From Okeania sp. SIO1I7 (lineage in GTDB: Bacteria > Cyanobacteriota > Cyanobacteriia > Cyanobacteriales > Microcoleaceae), in contig JAAHGF010000002.1 in the NCBI GenBank assembly GCA_010672585.1, forward strand, positions 1-64,000: a stretch of 64,000 bases of DNA, written 5' to 3'. The translations under genes were made by a program, and so were the position numbers. This document shows positions 1-8,922 of the stretch, one piece after another (the stretch's first letter is position 1; each line of letters begins with the position of its first letter). Under the pieces are notes generated by a model. That model did not search any database. It saw only the letters and a program-made list of their open reading frames with translations, and was not told the DNA's origin.

Positions 1-201
1 ATAAAATAAAAGCTGTTGAGGCAAGAGTTCTTTTTCCCATTCCTTCACAGCCTTTTCTCCAGCTTCAATAGCCTTTTCTATATCTGTTTTATTCAAAGTT
101 TTAGTTAGGCGATCGCCCGCTTTTTTCCAGGCATTATTCCACAAAGAGTCGGCAATTTTTGATAATCCCCAACCTGCTAAACCTACTAAACCAGCTTCCA
201 T
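1..201 (-). CDS. N-terminal part of an unidentified protein (runs off the window)
   Basis: An open frame starts at ATG 201 and continues past base 1, so only 67 residues are visible. A GAGGT ribosome site lies about 7 bases before the start. The protein begins MEAGLVGLAGWGLSKIAD and continues as an amphipathic, Lys/Glu-rich helical stretch, with a HIP1 octamer inside the codons. I do not recognise a domain. Short helical heads of this kind often precede large multidomain proteins in cyanobacteria (NACHT or other signalling proteins), but that is a guess from style, not from a motif. Confidence 0.6.
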   Translation of the reverse strand, partial: MEAGLVGLAGWGLSKIADSLWNNAWKKAGDRLTKTLNKTDIEKAIEAGEKAVKEWEKELLPQQLLFY

Positions 202-489
202 AAATTACCTCTATATAAAAATGAGAGACTACTAATTCAGTTATAGCAATGAGCGCTCAGGTATTTACAATGTCCAGCTCAAAGTGCAGTAAGTGAAAAG
301 ATGTACAAAAAATAATGTGTAAATATGCCAGCGCACATTGCTATATAGCAATATCCGCTGGCTTATGTACAAATTGCAGGAACTGTCCAATAGCTAAAAA
401 GATTAATAGTCCATTACGGTTAGTTATGTGGTATAATTGACAAAATATGCACCCAATTTTTGAGCTATTCAGAATATAATTTTCGCAAT

Positions 490-1359
490 TCATCCATTGA
501 AGAAATCTGGGGAATTTGAGAAGCGATCGCTGACGCAAAGCTCCGCTAACGCCTCTAACAATTTCAGATCGTCTATTTGGGAAATCTCAGATAATATCCC
601 CACATATTCATCACGAAACTTGAGTTTCAATCCCATTTCAATTGCTAATAATAACGCCTGTTTAATTTGAACATCTTTTTGAGATATTTCAACATCCTTT
701 TGGGATATCTCAGCATCCTTTTGGGATATTTGCAGATTTTTTTCTGCTGCTAATTCATCTCCTGTTTTAATTACATTTCCCGACTCATTACACCAAAGTA
801 ACCAAGTACCATTCAGATTTTCAAACACACCATTCCAAAGAGTTAATCCTAAATTTACATCAGCAAACCAAGCATTTTTCGGAATATAAGAACTACCATA
901 AAGTTGAAATACTTGCAGTACAGTTTCACTTAGTTTTTGCAATGGATCGTAGACAACATAATAAGGAATTCGTAATTGTGCATAGCTTGTCAATTTACTT
1001 CCTAATTCATTGCCTGGAGTGGGAGAAACAATTTCAATTACTATATCCGGAGATTTGCCAAATTCCCAGAATAAATAAGAACGAACATTACGTTTCCACC
1101 ATTGTTCGCCACCAGGAATATTCAAACTTAAAAACACATCAGGTACAATTCCTGAATCTCCGACATAAGAAAATAAAACCACATTAGCAGCAACGATAAA
1201 AGGAGCATTTATAGGTATTTCTGCACCGCTATAAAATATAGTTGTGAGGAGACACTGTTGTTTTTCATTAATAAAGCTATCTAAGGGAGTATCATCCTCA
1301 AGAATCATATTAGTAGTGTCTGGATATTCATGGGGCAGAAGAGTCAATTTTTCTGACAT
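490..1359 (-). CDS. Uma2 family (DUF820) PD-(D/E)XK nuclease-like protein
   Basis: 289 residues; ATG 1359 follows a GGAGGAAC ribosome site. The first ~200 residues are a Uma2/DUF820 core: the Asp of GIVPDVFLS, the Glu of DIVIEIVSP and the strand ending YYVVYDP are the expected PD-(D/E)XK elements. The family is hugely expanded in cyanobacteria and is a putative endonuclease of unknown target. After the core comes a coiled-coil built from four near-identical heptads (ISQKDxE), encoded by a 21-bp DNA repeat, then a helical tail. The last ~12 residues are encoded by a GCGTTAGCGGAGCTTTGCG-type dispersed repeat ending in a HIP1 site, so the C-terminus has been modified by repeat DNA. No partner gene is adjacent. 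Confidence 0.88.
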   Translation of the reverse strand: MSEKLTLLPHEYPDTTNMILEDDTPLDSFINEKQQCLLTTIFYSGAEIPINAPFIVAANVVLFSYVGDSGIVPDVFLSLNIPGGEQWWKRNVRSYLFWEFGKSPDIVIEIVSPTPGNELGSKLTSYAQLRIPYYVVYDPLQKLSETVLQVFQLYGSSYIPKNAWFADVNLGLTLWNGVFENLNGTWLLWCNESGNVIKTGDELAAEKNLQISQKDAEISQKDVEISQKDVQIKQALLLAIEMGLKLKFRDEYVGILSEISQIDDLKLLEALAELCVSDRFSNSPDFFNG

Positions 1360-1397
1360 AGTTCCTCCAGATTGATTTGGTAATTATAGCGCTACGC

Positions 1398-1633
1398 ACA
1401 ATTCAAAAGTCAGAAGTCAAAAGTAATATCTGACTGAGTTTGAGAATTTATAAATGTCCTAACTTAAATCCGTAGTGGTATATTTAATATATGAAATTTC
1501 AGTGGTACTCAGCAGTATATCAAAACGCGCAATTCAAAAGTCAAAAGTCAAAAGTCAAAAGTAATATCTGACTGAGTTTGAGAATTATAAATTCTTAATT
1601 CTTAATTCTTAATTCTTAATTCTTAATTCTTGA
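1398..1633. repeat. short tandem repeats between Uma2 and DUF3754 genes
   Basis: This gap holds two blocks of the AAAAGTC-type heptamer array (around 1398-1420 and 1528-1562), each followed by the same phrase TAATATCTGACTGAGTTTGAG, so the block is itself duplicated. A run of TTCTTAA heptamers follows (about 1591-1630). No gene or promoter is recognisable. Confidence 0.75.
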
Positions 1634-1664
1634 ACAATTTTCTACTTCTAAATTTCCTATTTCT

Positions 1665-3002
1665 TTAAGCATAATGAAACGCATTATCCCAGATATAATC
1701 TATTAATTGTTTCGCATCATCTAAGGGTAATACTCGACAACAACCATTGTCATCATAGGTTAATAATGGTATCTCTGAAATCTCATCCTCATCTTCACCA
1801 TATCTGACAATTTTGCCCTGAATTTTTGCGAGATTATTCAATGGTCCTTTGATATCAAAGTCAATTTTTGTATCAAATTTTTGCTCCATCCAGGCTTCAA
1901 TTTTGTTATCTAATTGTTCTGGAGTTAGATATGTATTGCTTGTCAATAAGTGATAGTAAACTAAAATAATTTCCTTACATTCTTCTTCTTCTGCATCATC
2001 AATTAAAGTTTGAAATACACCTGCATTATTAGCAATATTCTTGAAAAATAAAGTGTCTGTTACCTGTTTTTGAAACTTAATCTGTTTAGTTTTATATTTA
2101 CTATACTGCTTGAAACAAAATCCTCCTAAAGTTATTAATAGAGATGATGAAGCCAATAAAACTCCTGTTATATTCCTCACATCTTCCGGATTAGCTCTCA
2201 AGTTCAATTTTTCTACATAAGACGGACCGAGAACTAGAAAAACAATTACACCGATAATTAGTAAAAGTTGCGGTACAATTCTCAGGACAATCGGTACTGC
2301 TGCACCAATACCAGGTACTACTAGCATTAGACGGTCTTTCAAAGTCATACTAACTTTAACATTGGGAAATAGAAATTCTATATCATTTTTAGGAATATTT
2401 TTATAGAGAGAAATATAGATTTTTTTAGGACTTAGATGAGATTCTTCCCCATCGTTTTCTGAACCATCAGTATCCTTTGTATTTTGGCACTTAATTAATA
2501 AAGCAACCCTTTCAAAAATATCAATTTTTTTTTCAATTTTGCGGAAAAAAAATTTCTTAACTTTTATTGTCTTATATATATCTCCTCGACAGTAACATAT
2601 CATCTCTTCAAAATCATCAAAATTGATATCTGTCTTCAGTTCAATTAACGAAGTTTCCTGAAAAGCACGTTCTAAACTAGGCCGAGATATGGGAAAAAAA
2701 TTTCCTTGTTCTAGAATTTTCTCAAAACTCTGAACAACTTGAGTTTTCATCATTGCTAGTTGTGATGCAGAGTGAGAGGCAATATATTTAGTATTAGCAT
2801 CTGGATTAAATGGAGCATAATTTTCCTTTAATATCTCCAGTGTTTTATGTAATTTAAAATGATAATAAGCCAGCAGAATAGAACAAAAATTTCTAAACTT
2901 TTGTAAAGAGCTTTCTGGTAACTTACCATCTTGAATACAAAGTTCTATAACATCTTTTCTAGAATAAGGAATAAATGCTTCCCTGTCTTGATAAACTGCC
3001 AT
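1665..3002 (-). CDS. DUF3754 (TMEM143-like) membrane protein
   Basis: 445 residues from ATG 3002, preceded by GAGGT. The middle shows the DUF3754/TMEM143 signature: a Phe-Glu-Arg-Val-containing segment, then IYISLYKNIPKNDIEFLFPN followed by a short linker and two hydrophobic helices. The first is about residues 227-264 (rich in Pro, Ile, Leu, Val) and the second about 280-300. The N-terminal 200 residues are charged and presumably soluble; the last 140 contain an acidic helix-rich tail. The family occurs in cyanobacteria, plants (plastid) and mitochondria; its biochemical role is unknown. It is a single gene, transcribed away from the DICT gene next door, with the divergent promoter region at 3003-3178. 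Confidence 0.8.
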   Translation of the reverse strand: MAVYQDREAFIPYSRKDVIELCIQDGKLPESSLQKFRNFCSILLAYYHFKLHKTLEILKENYAPFNPDANTKYIASHSASQLAMMKTQVVQSFEKILEQGNFFPISRPSLERAFQETSLIELKTDINFDDFEEMICYCRGDIYKTIKVKKFFFRKIEKKIDIFERVALLIKCQNTKDTDGSENDGEESHLSPKKIYISLYKNIPKNDIEFLFPNVKVSMTLKDRLMLVVPGIGAAVPIVLRIVPQLLLIIGVIVFLVLGPSYVEKLNLRANPEDVRNITGVLLASSSLLITLGGFCFKQYSKYKTKQIKFQKQVTDTLFFKNIANNAGVFQTLIDDAEEEECKEIILVYYHLLTSNTYLTPEQLDNKIEAWMEQKFDTKIDFDIKGPLNNLAKIQGKIVRYGEDEDEISEIPLLTYDDNGCCRVLPLDDAKQLIDYIWDNAFHYA

Positions 3003-3178
3003 AGTTGTATACCTCTATTATATTCGGATATATTTTACCACTTTTTTAGACCCATAAAAACACGATAATGCTTGACAAAATTATCATAGTATGTATAAAT
3101 ACAAGAAGCGATCGCTTTAATAATCAAGGTAGCTAAAAGATAAAATACAAATATATAAAATAATCATCATTTAATAAA

Positions 3179-4579
3179 ATGAATCCAGAAGCAACTTTAA
3201 ATCAACTTAAAGAAGCTAGTCCGGAAGGAAAACTTCCCTCTAGTTATGGAGTTTATTTCAAAAATACATTGGTAGCTTTATGCCATGCTTTAGAAGACCA
3301 CATATTACAAACCAACACTAAAAATGCAGAAGAAAAACCATTAGTTTTGGTAACATTTCAAAAAGGGAAATGGTATTTACAAGAAGCAGATCGTTATCAA
3401 GAAATAGCACAATCTAGCCGTCACATTGTTATTAGTGCAGTACTAGATAGTGGGTTATCCAAACATCCTACAAGTCAGCTAGAAAATGTTTCTTTAATTA
3501 ATTTAAAAACCACGGATAGTTTAGTTAATGAATGGAATCTAATTATCCTAGCTCCAAGTTACAGAGCTATGGTACTTTGCCATGAACTATCAGAAGATGA
3601 ATATGTACTCAATGGTCAACCCACTGTAGATGTAGAAAGAAAATTTTACGGTTTATGGACTTTTGATAAAACTTTAGTAGCTAAAGCCGCAGAAATTCTC
3701 ATAGAAAGATGTCGCCCCTACGATCCTGCCTTAGCAGACACCATTCAAAAACAACATCAAGAAATTCTAACTATCAAAGATGTACCACCTACAGATATGA
3801 CTAACGTGGTATCTCGAATAGTTTCTTATCTGCAAACTTCCCAACAGCAGATGATTGCGATGAATCGTCAAACCCGGGAGCTTTGGGAGTTAGAAGGTCA
3901 AGCATTACGAGTTAGTCGCAACCTAAATGCTAATAAATTGCAAGCCTTTTTACGAATGGCGCAGAAAGTAGATGAACGCGATCGGACTAACCCTATTGCT
4001 TCTTTGCAAGTAGCAGCTTTATCTGAAACTCTTGGTCAAATGTTAGATTTACCTACTTTGCAGTTGCGACGTTTGCGGTTAGCAGGATTATTGTTTCGAG
4101 TGGGGTTAGCATCAGCACCAAAGGAAGTATTTACTCAAACACCAGATGAATTAGATGATGCAACTTTAACTTTTTGGCAGGAAAGGAGCGTACTTGGTGG
4201 TCAATTATTAACAGCGATGCCAGAGTTAGCACCTATAACTAAAATTGTGACTCATCATTTAGAACATTGGGATGGTAGTGGTAAACCAGACGGTCTCAGA
4301 GAAGACGAAATACCCGTAGAATCTCGAATTCTAGGGTTAATTTCTTACTTCCAAGAGTTAATACAACCACGAGGTAAAAGAATAGCTCTTAGTTTGGGAG
4401 AAGCTTTAGAAAAATGTATCAATCACAGTGGTACATATTTTGACCCTATTCTAGTAGAATCTCTCAGCAATGTCATTCGATTAACTGAAATGGGTCTAAT
4501 GCAATTACCTCAAAGACCAAGTCAACTTCCCAACGTTTGGTTAGAGGAAGTAGTTACATCAAAGACATCAGTACATTAA
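3179..4579 (+). CDS. DICT sensory domain protein with degenerate HD-GYP-like domain
   Basis: 466 residues. Residues ~10-200 resemble the DICT sensory domain (opening SSYGVYFKNTLVALCHALED), known from cyanobacterial diguanylate cyclases and two-component proteins. Residues ~250-450 resemble an HD-GYP output domain: HHLEHWDGSGKPDGL near residue 359 matches the HH-E-DGSGYP block. The metal-binding core is not intact, because the position expected to read L-L-H-D-I-G-K is LLFRVGL here, and GYP is GKP. It is therefore probably a non-catalytic c-di-GMP sensor or scaffold rather than a phosphodiesterase. It stands alone; a family-2 repeat begins 10 bases after the stop. Confidence 0.72.
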   Translation: MNPEATLNQLKEASPEGKLPSSYGVYFKNTLVALCHALEDHILQTNTKNAEEKPLVLVTFQKGKWYLQEADRYQEIAQSSRHIVISAVLDSGLSKHPTSQLENVSLINLKTTDSLVNEWNLIILAPSYRAMVLCHELSEDEYVLNGQPTVDVERKFYGLWTFDKTLVAKAAEILIERCRPYDPALADTIQKQHQEILTIKDVPPTDMTNVVSRIVSYLQTSQQQMIAMNRQTRELWELEGQALRVSRNLNANKLQAFLRMAQKVDERDRTNPIASLQVAALSETLGQMLDLPTLQLRRLRLAGLLFRVGLASAPKEVFTQTPDELDDATLTFWQERSVLGGQLLTAMPELAPITKIVTHHLEHWDGSGKPDGLREDEIPVESRILGLISYFQELIQPRGKRIALSLGEALEKCINHSGTYFDPILVESLSNVIRLTEMGLMQLPQRPSQLPNVWLEEVVTSKTSVH

Positions 4580-4588
4580 AAGAGGGAG

Positions 4589-5124
4589 TTCAACAATTAA
4601 TAATTAATAATTAATAATTAATAATTAGACATCTCCAGAAAAGAGGCAGTAGGGAGTAGGGAGTAGGGAACCCACCCCTAATATCATGTCCGGTTGAATA
4701 CTTATACTTTGGAGAAGGTAAGGCAGAAGGCAGGAGGCAGGAGGCAGAAGGAAAGAAAAGGTTAGAAGGGAAAAGGTTTTTTGATCACGCTATTATCCGG
4801 ACATGATATAACCCCTCCGGTGGAGGGGAAAAATTGATAATTTCTTTGGGATAATTGATTTTATTTTTTATTATTGGAGATGTCTATTAATAATTTATAC
4901 TCTGAAGTTAGCAGGTAGTAGGTTGTAGATAAGAAAAGTGTACCGCCTCACCTCATACATAATTTAATACTATTCGAGGCAATTGGGTTGAAAATTCAAC
5001 CATCAGGATCTTGAAGAATATTATAGCTCGTAGGTTATTCACCTAAAACCTAAAACCTAAGACCTCAAACTAAGACCTAAAACCTAAGACCTAAAACCTA
5101 AGACCTAAAACCTAAGACCTATAT
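4589..5124. repeat. gap with nested repeats, including a complete TATCATGTCCGG element
   Basis: From left to right: the TTCAACAATTAATAATTA edge of repeat family 2 (4589-4626); an outer inverted repeat with GACATCTCCA (about 4629) and TGGAGATGTC (about 4876); and inside it, at 4682-4808, a MITE-like element with ends TATCATGTCCGG...CCGGACATGATA flanked by TAA on both sides (4679-4681, 4809-4811). The core is purine-rich. The gap ends with a ~10-bp tandem array (ACCTAAAACCTAAG type, 5041-5124) directly against the next start codon. No gene is seen. Confidence 0.8.
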
Positions 5125-5125
5125 T

Positions 5126-5740
5126 ATGAATCAATCAACATCTCTAGATATTGCAGCCATTCGAGTAGGCAAAATCAAACATTTAGCAAATGCTCATCTC
5201 CCTGGTGTAGATTTAGCAGGAACCCAGCTTTCAGAAGCAGACTTCTACCAAGCTAACTTGATTGGAGTTAATTTTGCTGGAGCTAATCTACAGAAAGCAC
5301 AATTGAGAGCTAACCTGCGTGGGGCAGACTTCACTGGTGCAGATTTGAGAGAGGCAGACTTTCGTAATGCTGACCTACGGGGTACTATTTTTATGGATGC
5401 CCAAGTTAGAGGAGCTAGCTTTGCAGGTGCTTTCTTAAATGGAGCTGTATTGAATAGTTTAGAATTAAGTGGGGCTGATTTTCGTGGGGCCGACCTACGA
5501 GGTGTGAACTTCACTAGAACTATTCTATTTCAAGCAGAATTTAGTAGTGCTAATTTATCTGGTGCAGATTTATCCCAAGCAGATTTAGAAGAAGCTAATT
5601 TTACTGGGGCCATACTCCGGGGCACAAATTTACAACGGGCTAATTTGCTCTGTGCTATAGTCGATCGGGCTGACTTCAATGGTGCTCTACTCACAGATGC
5701 TTGTCTGCAAGGTACACCCCTTGATTCAGTCAATTGCTAA
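5126..5740 (+). CDS. pentapeptide repeat protein
   Basis: 204 residues, almost entirely A(D/N)LXX/A(D/N)FXX pentapeptides from about residue 25 to the end, which predicts a right-handed quadrilateral beta-helix. There is one break in register near NLQKAQLRANLRGADF, where a residue is missing or added. There is no signal peptide or membrane helix, so a cytosolic location is likely. Family members range from gyrase-protecting DNA mimics to thylakoid-lumen proteins, and the sequence does not decide between them. The start codon is immediately preceded by a tandem array (ACCTAAGACCT type) with no recognisable ribosome site, so the leader has been remodelled by repeats. Confidence 0.85.
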   Translation: MNQSTSLDIAAIRVGKIKHLANAHLPGVDLAGTQLSEADFYQANLIGVNFAGANLQKAQLRANLRGADFTGADLREADFRNADLRGTIFMDAQVRGASFAGAFLNGAVLNSLELSGADFRGADLRGVNFTRTILFQAEFSSANLSGADLSQADLEEANFTGAILRGTNLQRANLLCAIVDRADFNGALLTDACLQGTPLDSVNC

Positions 5741-6399
5741 AAGTTTGATTTGCGTAGTGGAATTACACATCTAAAATGTGACAATAGTAGGAGCGGGTTC
5801 GGCGTTAAATTAATTGCTCAACATTAAATTGAGATGAACTCGCCCCATTCCCCTGTCTCAGTCCATATGTTTGCTTCTCCCCCACTCCCCCACTCCCCTA
5901 TTTCCCTTCCACGGTCGGGGGAGGGGCTAGGGGTGGGTCCCCTGCTCAACAAAGTGTAGAAAAGTTTTTGATAAATTGTATTATATCATGTCCGGATAAT
6001 TAGTGATAAAAAAACTTTCTCCTTTTCCTCCTGTTTTTTCTTTCTTCTTCTTTCTTTCCTCCTGACTCCTGACTTCCCCTCCCAGGAGGGGAGGGGGAGG
6101 GGCGAAGGGTGGGTTGACTCCTGACTCCTCCGTCATTTATTTATAAGTATTCAACCGGACATGATATTACTTCTACCTCCTCGCTCACTCCCCGTTTCTC
6201 CTGTCTCCTGTCTTCCCTCCTGGGAGGGGGAGGGGCTAGGGGTGGGTTGTCTCCTGTCTCCTACCCCTACTAAAAGACTAGTGAAGCGCAAACCCTAAGT
6301 AGATGGAAAGTAATGCTTATTAAGTACATAAGTACAAGTAAACTTTACAATTCTTTATCAAACTGTTAGGATATCAATGAAGGCAAACATTGAAAAATT
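5741..6399. repeat. gap with a reversed TATCATGTCCGG element and pyrimidine-rich arrays
   Basis: The element at 5984-6166 has TATCATGTCCGG at the left, CCGGACATGATA at the right, and TTA on both sides (5981-5983, 6167-6169). It is inverted relative to the copy at 4682. Its core is a C/T-rich array of TCCTGAC heptamers and CCCCTCCC phrases. Before and after it are similar C/T tracts containing the phrase GAGGGGCTAGGGGTGGGT twice (about 5931 and 6233). The last 100 bases are AT-rich and may hold the promoter of the following gene; I could not identify a -10 with confidence. Confidence 0.8.
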
Positions 6400-7161
6400 A
6401 TGGTGACTGCGTTGTTTACCAATGTACCAATGCAAAATCAAAGTGGCGATCGCCTAGTGAGCAAGGCAGCAGGAGCAGCAATAGCAGCTCTGTTTAAAAG
6501 CTCTGATAAAGTCGAAGCCAATGTCCGCGCTGAACCAGTGGCCAAACTTTTACAGGGTAGTCTGGATGGGTTTGATTTTATTGGCAAAGGAATGCGGATG
6601 TACAATGGCCTTCGGATTGAAGTTATGGAGCTTTACCTGCAAGCTGTCTCAATAGACTTTAGTGCTATTTTTACTGGTAAAGTCAAATTAAGGCAGCCGA
6701 TCCAGGCCACTTTGAGGACTGTATTAACTGAGTCTGACTTGACCACTTCTTTCAATACACCATTTGTGGTAGAGAAACTGCAAAGGCTCAAATATCAGGG
6801 ACAATCCCTACATTTCCAAAATACTCAAATGACTATCACTGAAGATCGAGCCCTCAGACTTAAAACTCAAATCGGGGTAGGAAATCCAAATCAACCTATA
6901 GATGTTGATTTCACTGCTAACGTTGAAGTGGAAGATAGACGTAAAATCAAATTTGTTAATGTTAAATATAATGGTAATCAAGAGTCAGTAGATTTAGGTA
7001 AATCTTTAATAGATCATGTTAATAATTTACTGGATTTAGATAAATTTGCTTTAGAAAATACTCAACTGCGAGTAGACCGATTACGGGTCGGAAGAGATGA
7101 CATTACATTCTATGGTATAGCTAAGATTGAACAGTTTCCTAGTGGGATGAAGAATAAATAG
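6400..7161 (+). CDS. DUF2993 (LmeA-like) lipid-binding family protein
   Basis: 253 residues. The pattern fits DUF2993: an N-terminal helix, then alternating beta strands with phrases such as LRIEVMELYLQAVSIDFSA, LTESDLTTSFNTPFVVEKL and LRVDRLRVGRDDITFYGIA. The mycobacterial relative LmeA is a periplasmic phospholipid-binding protein; the cyanobacterial members are uncharacterised. No Sec signal is visible from this start, unlike LmeA, so either the protein is not exported or a longer start was missed. ATG 6400 is the first in-frame ATG, and GTG follows directly as codon 2. A strong inverted repeat at 7315-7362 probably ends transcription. Confidence 0.75.
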   Translation: MVTALFTNVPMQNQSGDRLVSKAAGAAIAALFKSSDKVEANVRAEPVAKLLQGSLDGFDFIGKGMRMYNGLRIEVMELYLQAVSIDFSAIFTGKVKLRQPIQATLRTVLTESDLTTSFNTPFVVEKLQRLKYQGQSLHFQNTQMTITEDRALRLKTQIGVGNPNQPIDVDFTANVEVEDRRKIKFVNVKYNGNQESVDLGKSLIDHVNNLLDLDKFALENTQLRVDRLRVGRDDITFYGIAKIEQFPSGMKNK

Positions 7162-7314
7162 CTGTTAATCTTTAAAATCTATTTAATGCAAGAGCAAAAT
7201 TGATGGAGTGAGGTTGAAAATAAAGCAGGAATTGACTACAAAGTATACAATTTCCTTGACAATTTGGCTTCTTTATCAAACAAGTTCAGAAATGAAATAA
7301 TACTTCAGGTTAGA

Positions 7315-7362
7315 TAGAAGCTACTCTAAAACATAATCTCTTCCCAGTTAGAGTAGCTTCTA
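7315..7362. terminator. perfect inverted repeat between convergent genes, likely bidirectional terminator
   Basis: TAGAAGCTACTCTAA (7315-7329) and TTAGAGTAGCTTCTA (7348-7362) are exact 15-base complements with an 18-base loop. The hairpin lies 150 bases after the DUF2993 stop on the plus strand and 25 bases after the Psb35-like stop on the minus strand. There is no strong U-tract, so Rho-independent action is inferred. Confidence 0.6.
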
Positions 7363-7386
7363 ATCTTAAGTTATGTTGTTATGCTT

Positions 7387-7554
7387 TTAACTATCTTTAT
7401 CCTCATTAACTTTAGGAACATAGTCAGGACGTTGTGCATCCTCCCAACCAGGAGGACGCTTAGAATTATACCAAGCAATTGAACCGATAGTAACAGCAGC
7501 AACAAAGCCTACTACAACGACTGCAATTGGAATCCATATATTACCCTGCACCAT
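7387..7554 (-). CDS. psb35: small thylakoid-type protein, Psb35-like
   Basis: A 55-residue protein from ATG 7554, preceded by GGAG. Residues ~5-27 form one hydrophobic helix (WIPIAVVVVGFVAAVTIGS), followed by AWYNSKRPPGWEDAQRPDYV and a short acidic tail. The single helix followed by NSKRPPGW and an RPDYVP tail matches my memory of the Psb35 (photosystem II assembly) family of small cyanobacterial membrane proteins. The gene is isolated, convergent with the DUF2993 gene, and shares the hairpin at 7315-7362 with it. I am sure it is a real small membrane protein and less sure of the name. Confidence 0.62.
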   Translation of the reverse strand: MVQGNIWIPIAVVVVGFVAAVTIGSIAWYNSKRPPGWEDAQRPDYVPKVNEDKDS

Positions 7555-7767
7555 ATTAAATCTCCAAGTTATTTCTATAATTAGAAATATTATCTCACAG
7601 CCTGGACTGAGTTTAAATCAAATCAAGCATTATTGCTAGACGGGGTAAATATTCAAGATTATTTGGTTGATATAAGAAACAATCTAGAAGCTGAATTGGA
7701 GAGATTTTTTTGTGGATGCGATCACAGACGGTAGCATCAGCCATATTGCTACTTTAACCATACTTAT

Positions 7768-8061
7768 TTAACCACCAGCAACAGCAGGAACAATGCTCAC
7801 TTCATCTCCATCTTGTAGAGATGTTTTTGTTCCCTCTAAAAACCGGATATCTTCACTGTTGACATAAAAATTTAAAAATCTTCGGGGTTCCCCTTGGTCA
7901 TCACAGAGACTTTTTTTGATTCCGGGATAGTCTGTTTCTAGAGAATCTATTAGTTCGGAAATATTGCCACCGCCACATTCAATTTCAATTTTTGCTTTAT
8001 CTTTTGCTTTATTTTCAGTAAATTTTTGCAGTGGGGTAGGAATTAAAACTGTAACTGCCAT
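7768..8061 (-). CDS. CysO-like sulfur-carrier protein (MoaD/ThiS family)
   Basis: 97 residues ending [12 protein letters not shown], the free Gly-Gly needed for thiocarboxylate formation. The stretch [16 protein letters not shown] is very close to the mycobacterial CysO pattern (N-x-YVN-x-EDVRF), and [13 protein letters not shown] matches its C-terminus. CysO donates sulfide for cysteine synthesis after activation by an E1-like enzyme; no E1-like gene or Mec-type protease is present here. It lies downstream of threonine synthase on the same strand, an association known in cyanobacteria, but 860 bases of repeat and transposon remnant now separate them, so co-transcription is doubtful. Confidence 0.82.
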   Translation of the reverse strand: MAVTVLIPTPLQKFTENKAKDKAKIEIECGGGNISELIDSLETDYPGIKKSLCDDQGEPRRFLNFYVNSEDIRFLEGTKTSLQDGDEVSIVPAVAGG

Positions 8062-8191
8062 AATTAATTAATCTAGGTTCTATAGCTAATACTTTAATTT
8101 GCAAATTTTCATTGTAATGGTGTGCCCAGAAAAACTGTAACTTTTTTAAGAAAAAAATTATTTTTCCTAACCCACTATTAATGATTGGAAG

Positions 8192-8301
8192 ATACAGCAG
8201 ATTCCATCTTGCTTAGTTACATTAATCGTGGGCAAGATGCCAGCACTGGGAACATTTAATTGTTAGTATCTGTACTTCATACACGACCGAATCTGCTGTA
8301 T
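8192..8301. mobile_element. MITE-like element with 13-bp terminal inverted repeats
   Basis: ATACAGCAGATTC (8192-8204) and GAATCTGCTGTAT (8289-8301) are exact inverted repeats about 110 bp apart. A second inner complement (ATCTTGC ... GCAAGAT) adds to the fold. There is no coding capacity. I saw no second copy in this window, so mobility is inferred from the structure only. Confidence 0.55.
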
Positions 8302-8336
8302 ATAGGAGTTTGTTCAACAAACCTCTAACCTAAAAA

Positions 8337-8450
8337 AAATAGGTGGTGGTGCATTGTCATGGTCGTGCATTGCATTATTTTTGTTATGAGAACAGTGGAA
8401 GCATCTTGTTCCCGTGCCTAGCATCCCTTGTTCCTTGTATAGAACCGTTC
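8337..8450. repeat. dispersed repeat, second copy at about 25690-25800
   Basis: AATAGGTGGTGGTGCATTG followed by GGTCGTGCATTG, TATTTTTGTTA and AGCATCTTG recurs at about 25690-25775 with mismatches. No gene is associated. The two copies flank different genes, so this is a dispersed sequence rather than an operon leader. Confidence 0.55.
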
Positions 8451-8482
8451 TACTAAACTTACCAAAATTTACCCAATAGGGT

Positions 8483-8735
8483 TTTGGAGCTAGCTTCCTG
8501 CTTCTGTGAGAACCACTGACCGTAGTCTGTAACTTATTCTCTCCACAGGCTTAAACTCGCTCTTGACTCAAGCTACTTATACACATAGTTTTTCAAGTTG
8601 ACAGCAGCATTAAAATCTCTGTCAGTTTCAAAACCCCTGAGTGGTATCTTTGTACGCTGTATTCGCTTTTGGTAGCAGTCCTCAGTCTGAGCAAGCCAGT
8701 GGAAATTCAGGAACGAGAATAGGGGAAAAAGCGGA
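8483..8735 (-). pseudogene. C-terminal remnant of an IS605/IS607-type TnpB (OrfB)
   Basis: On the minus strand from about 8700 to 8573 the frame reads an EDCYQKRI...ETDRDFNAAVNLKNY segment. D-R-D-x-N-A-A-x-N-L is the hallmark C-terminal block of TnpB, carrying the last RuvC aspartate. A stop follows; in another frame downstream the sequence reads FKPVERISYRLRSVVLTEAG, like the usual TnpB tail, so there is also a frameshift. The zinc-finger and everything upstream are gone; the region before it is a C/T-rich array. This is a dead fragment. Confidence 0.6.
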
Positions 8736-8922
8736 TGCGACCCCCCGCCGCCCGATAGTGCACCAAGCAAGTAGAAAAATACTCTCATCTCCCCATCTCC
8801 CCATCTCCCCATCCCCCCATCCCCCCATCTCCTCCTCTGTTTTTAAATAGATCCGTTTAGGGGTTCTATACCATGACTATGCAGGACTACCAAAGAATAT
8901 TCTTTCTTTGAGGTGAAGTTGG

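Noticed and set aside
1528-1640. CRISPR-like arrays of short repeats, here and at many other sites (GTCAGAA, GGGAGTA, TAATTAA, GAAGAAG)
   Set aside because: Units are 7-8 bp in direct contact with no unique spacers, and no cas gene is present. They are ordinary short tandem repeats.
5245-5733. Two long minus-strand frames opposite the pentapeptide gene
   Set aside because: They are antisense by-products of the five-codon periodicity of the pentapeptide repeats, with no ribosome site or recognisable domain.
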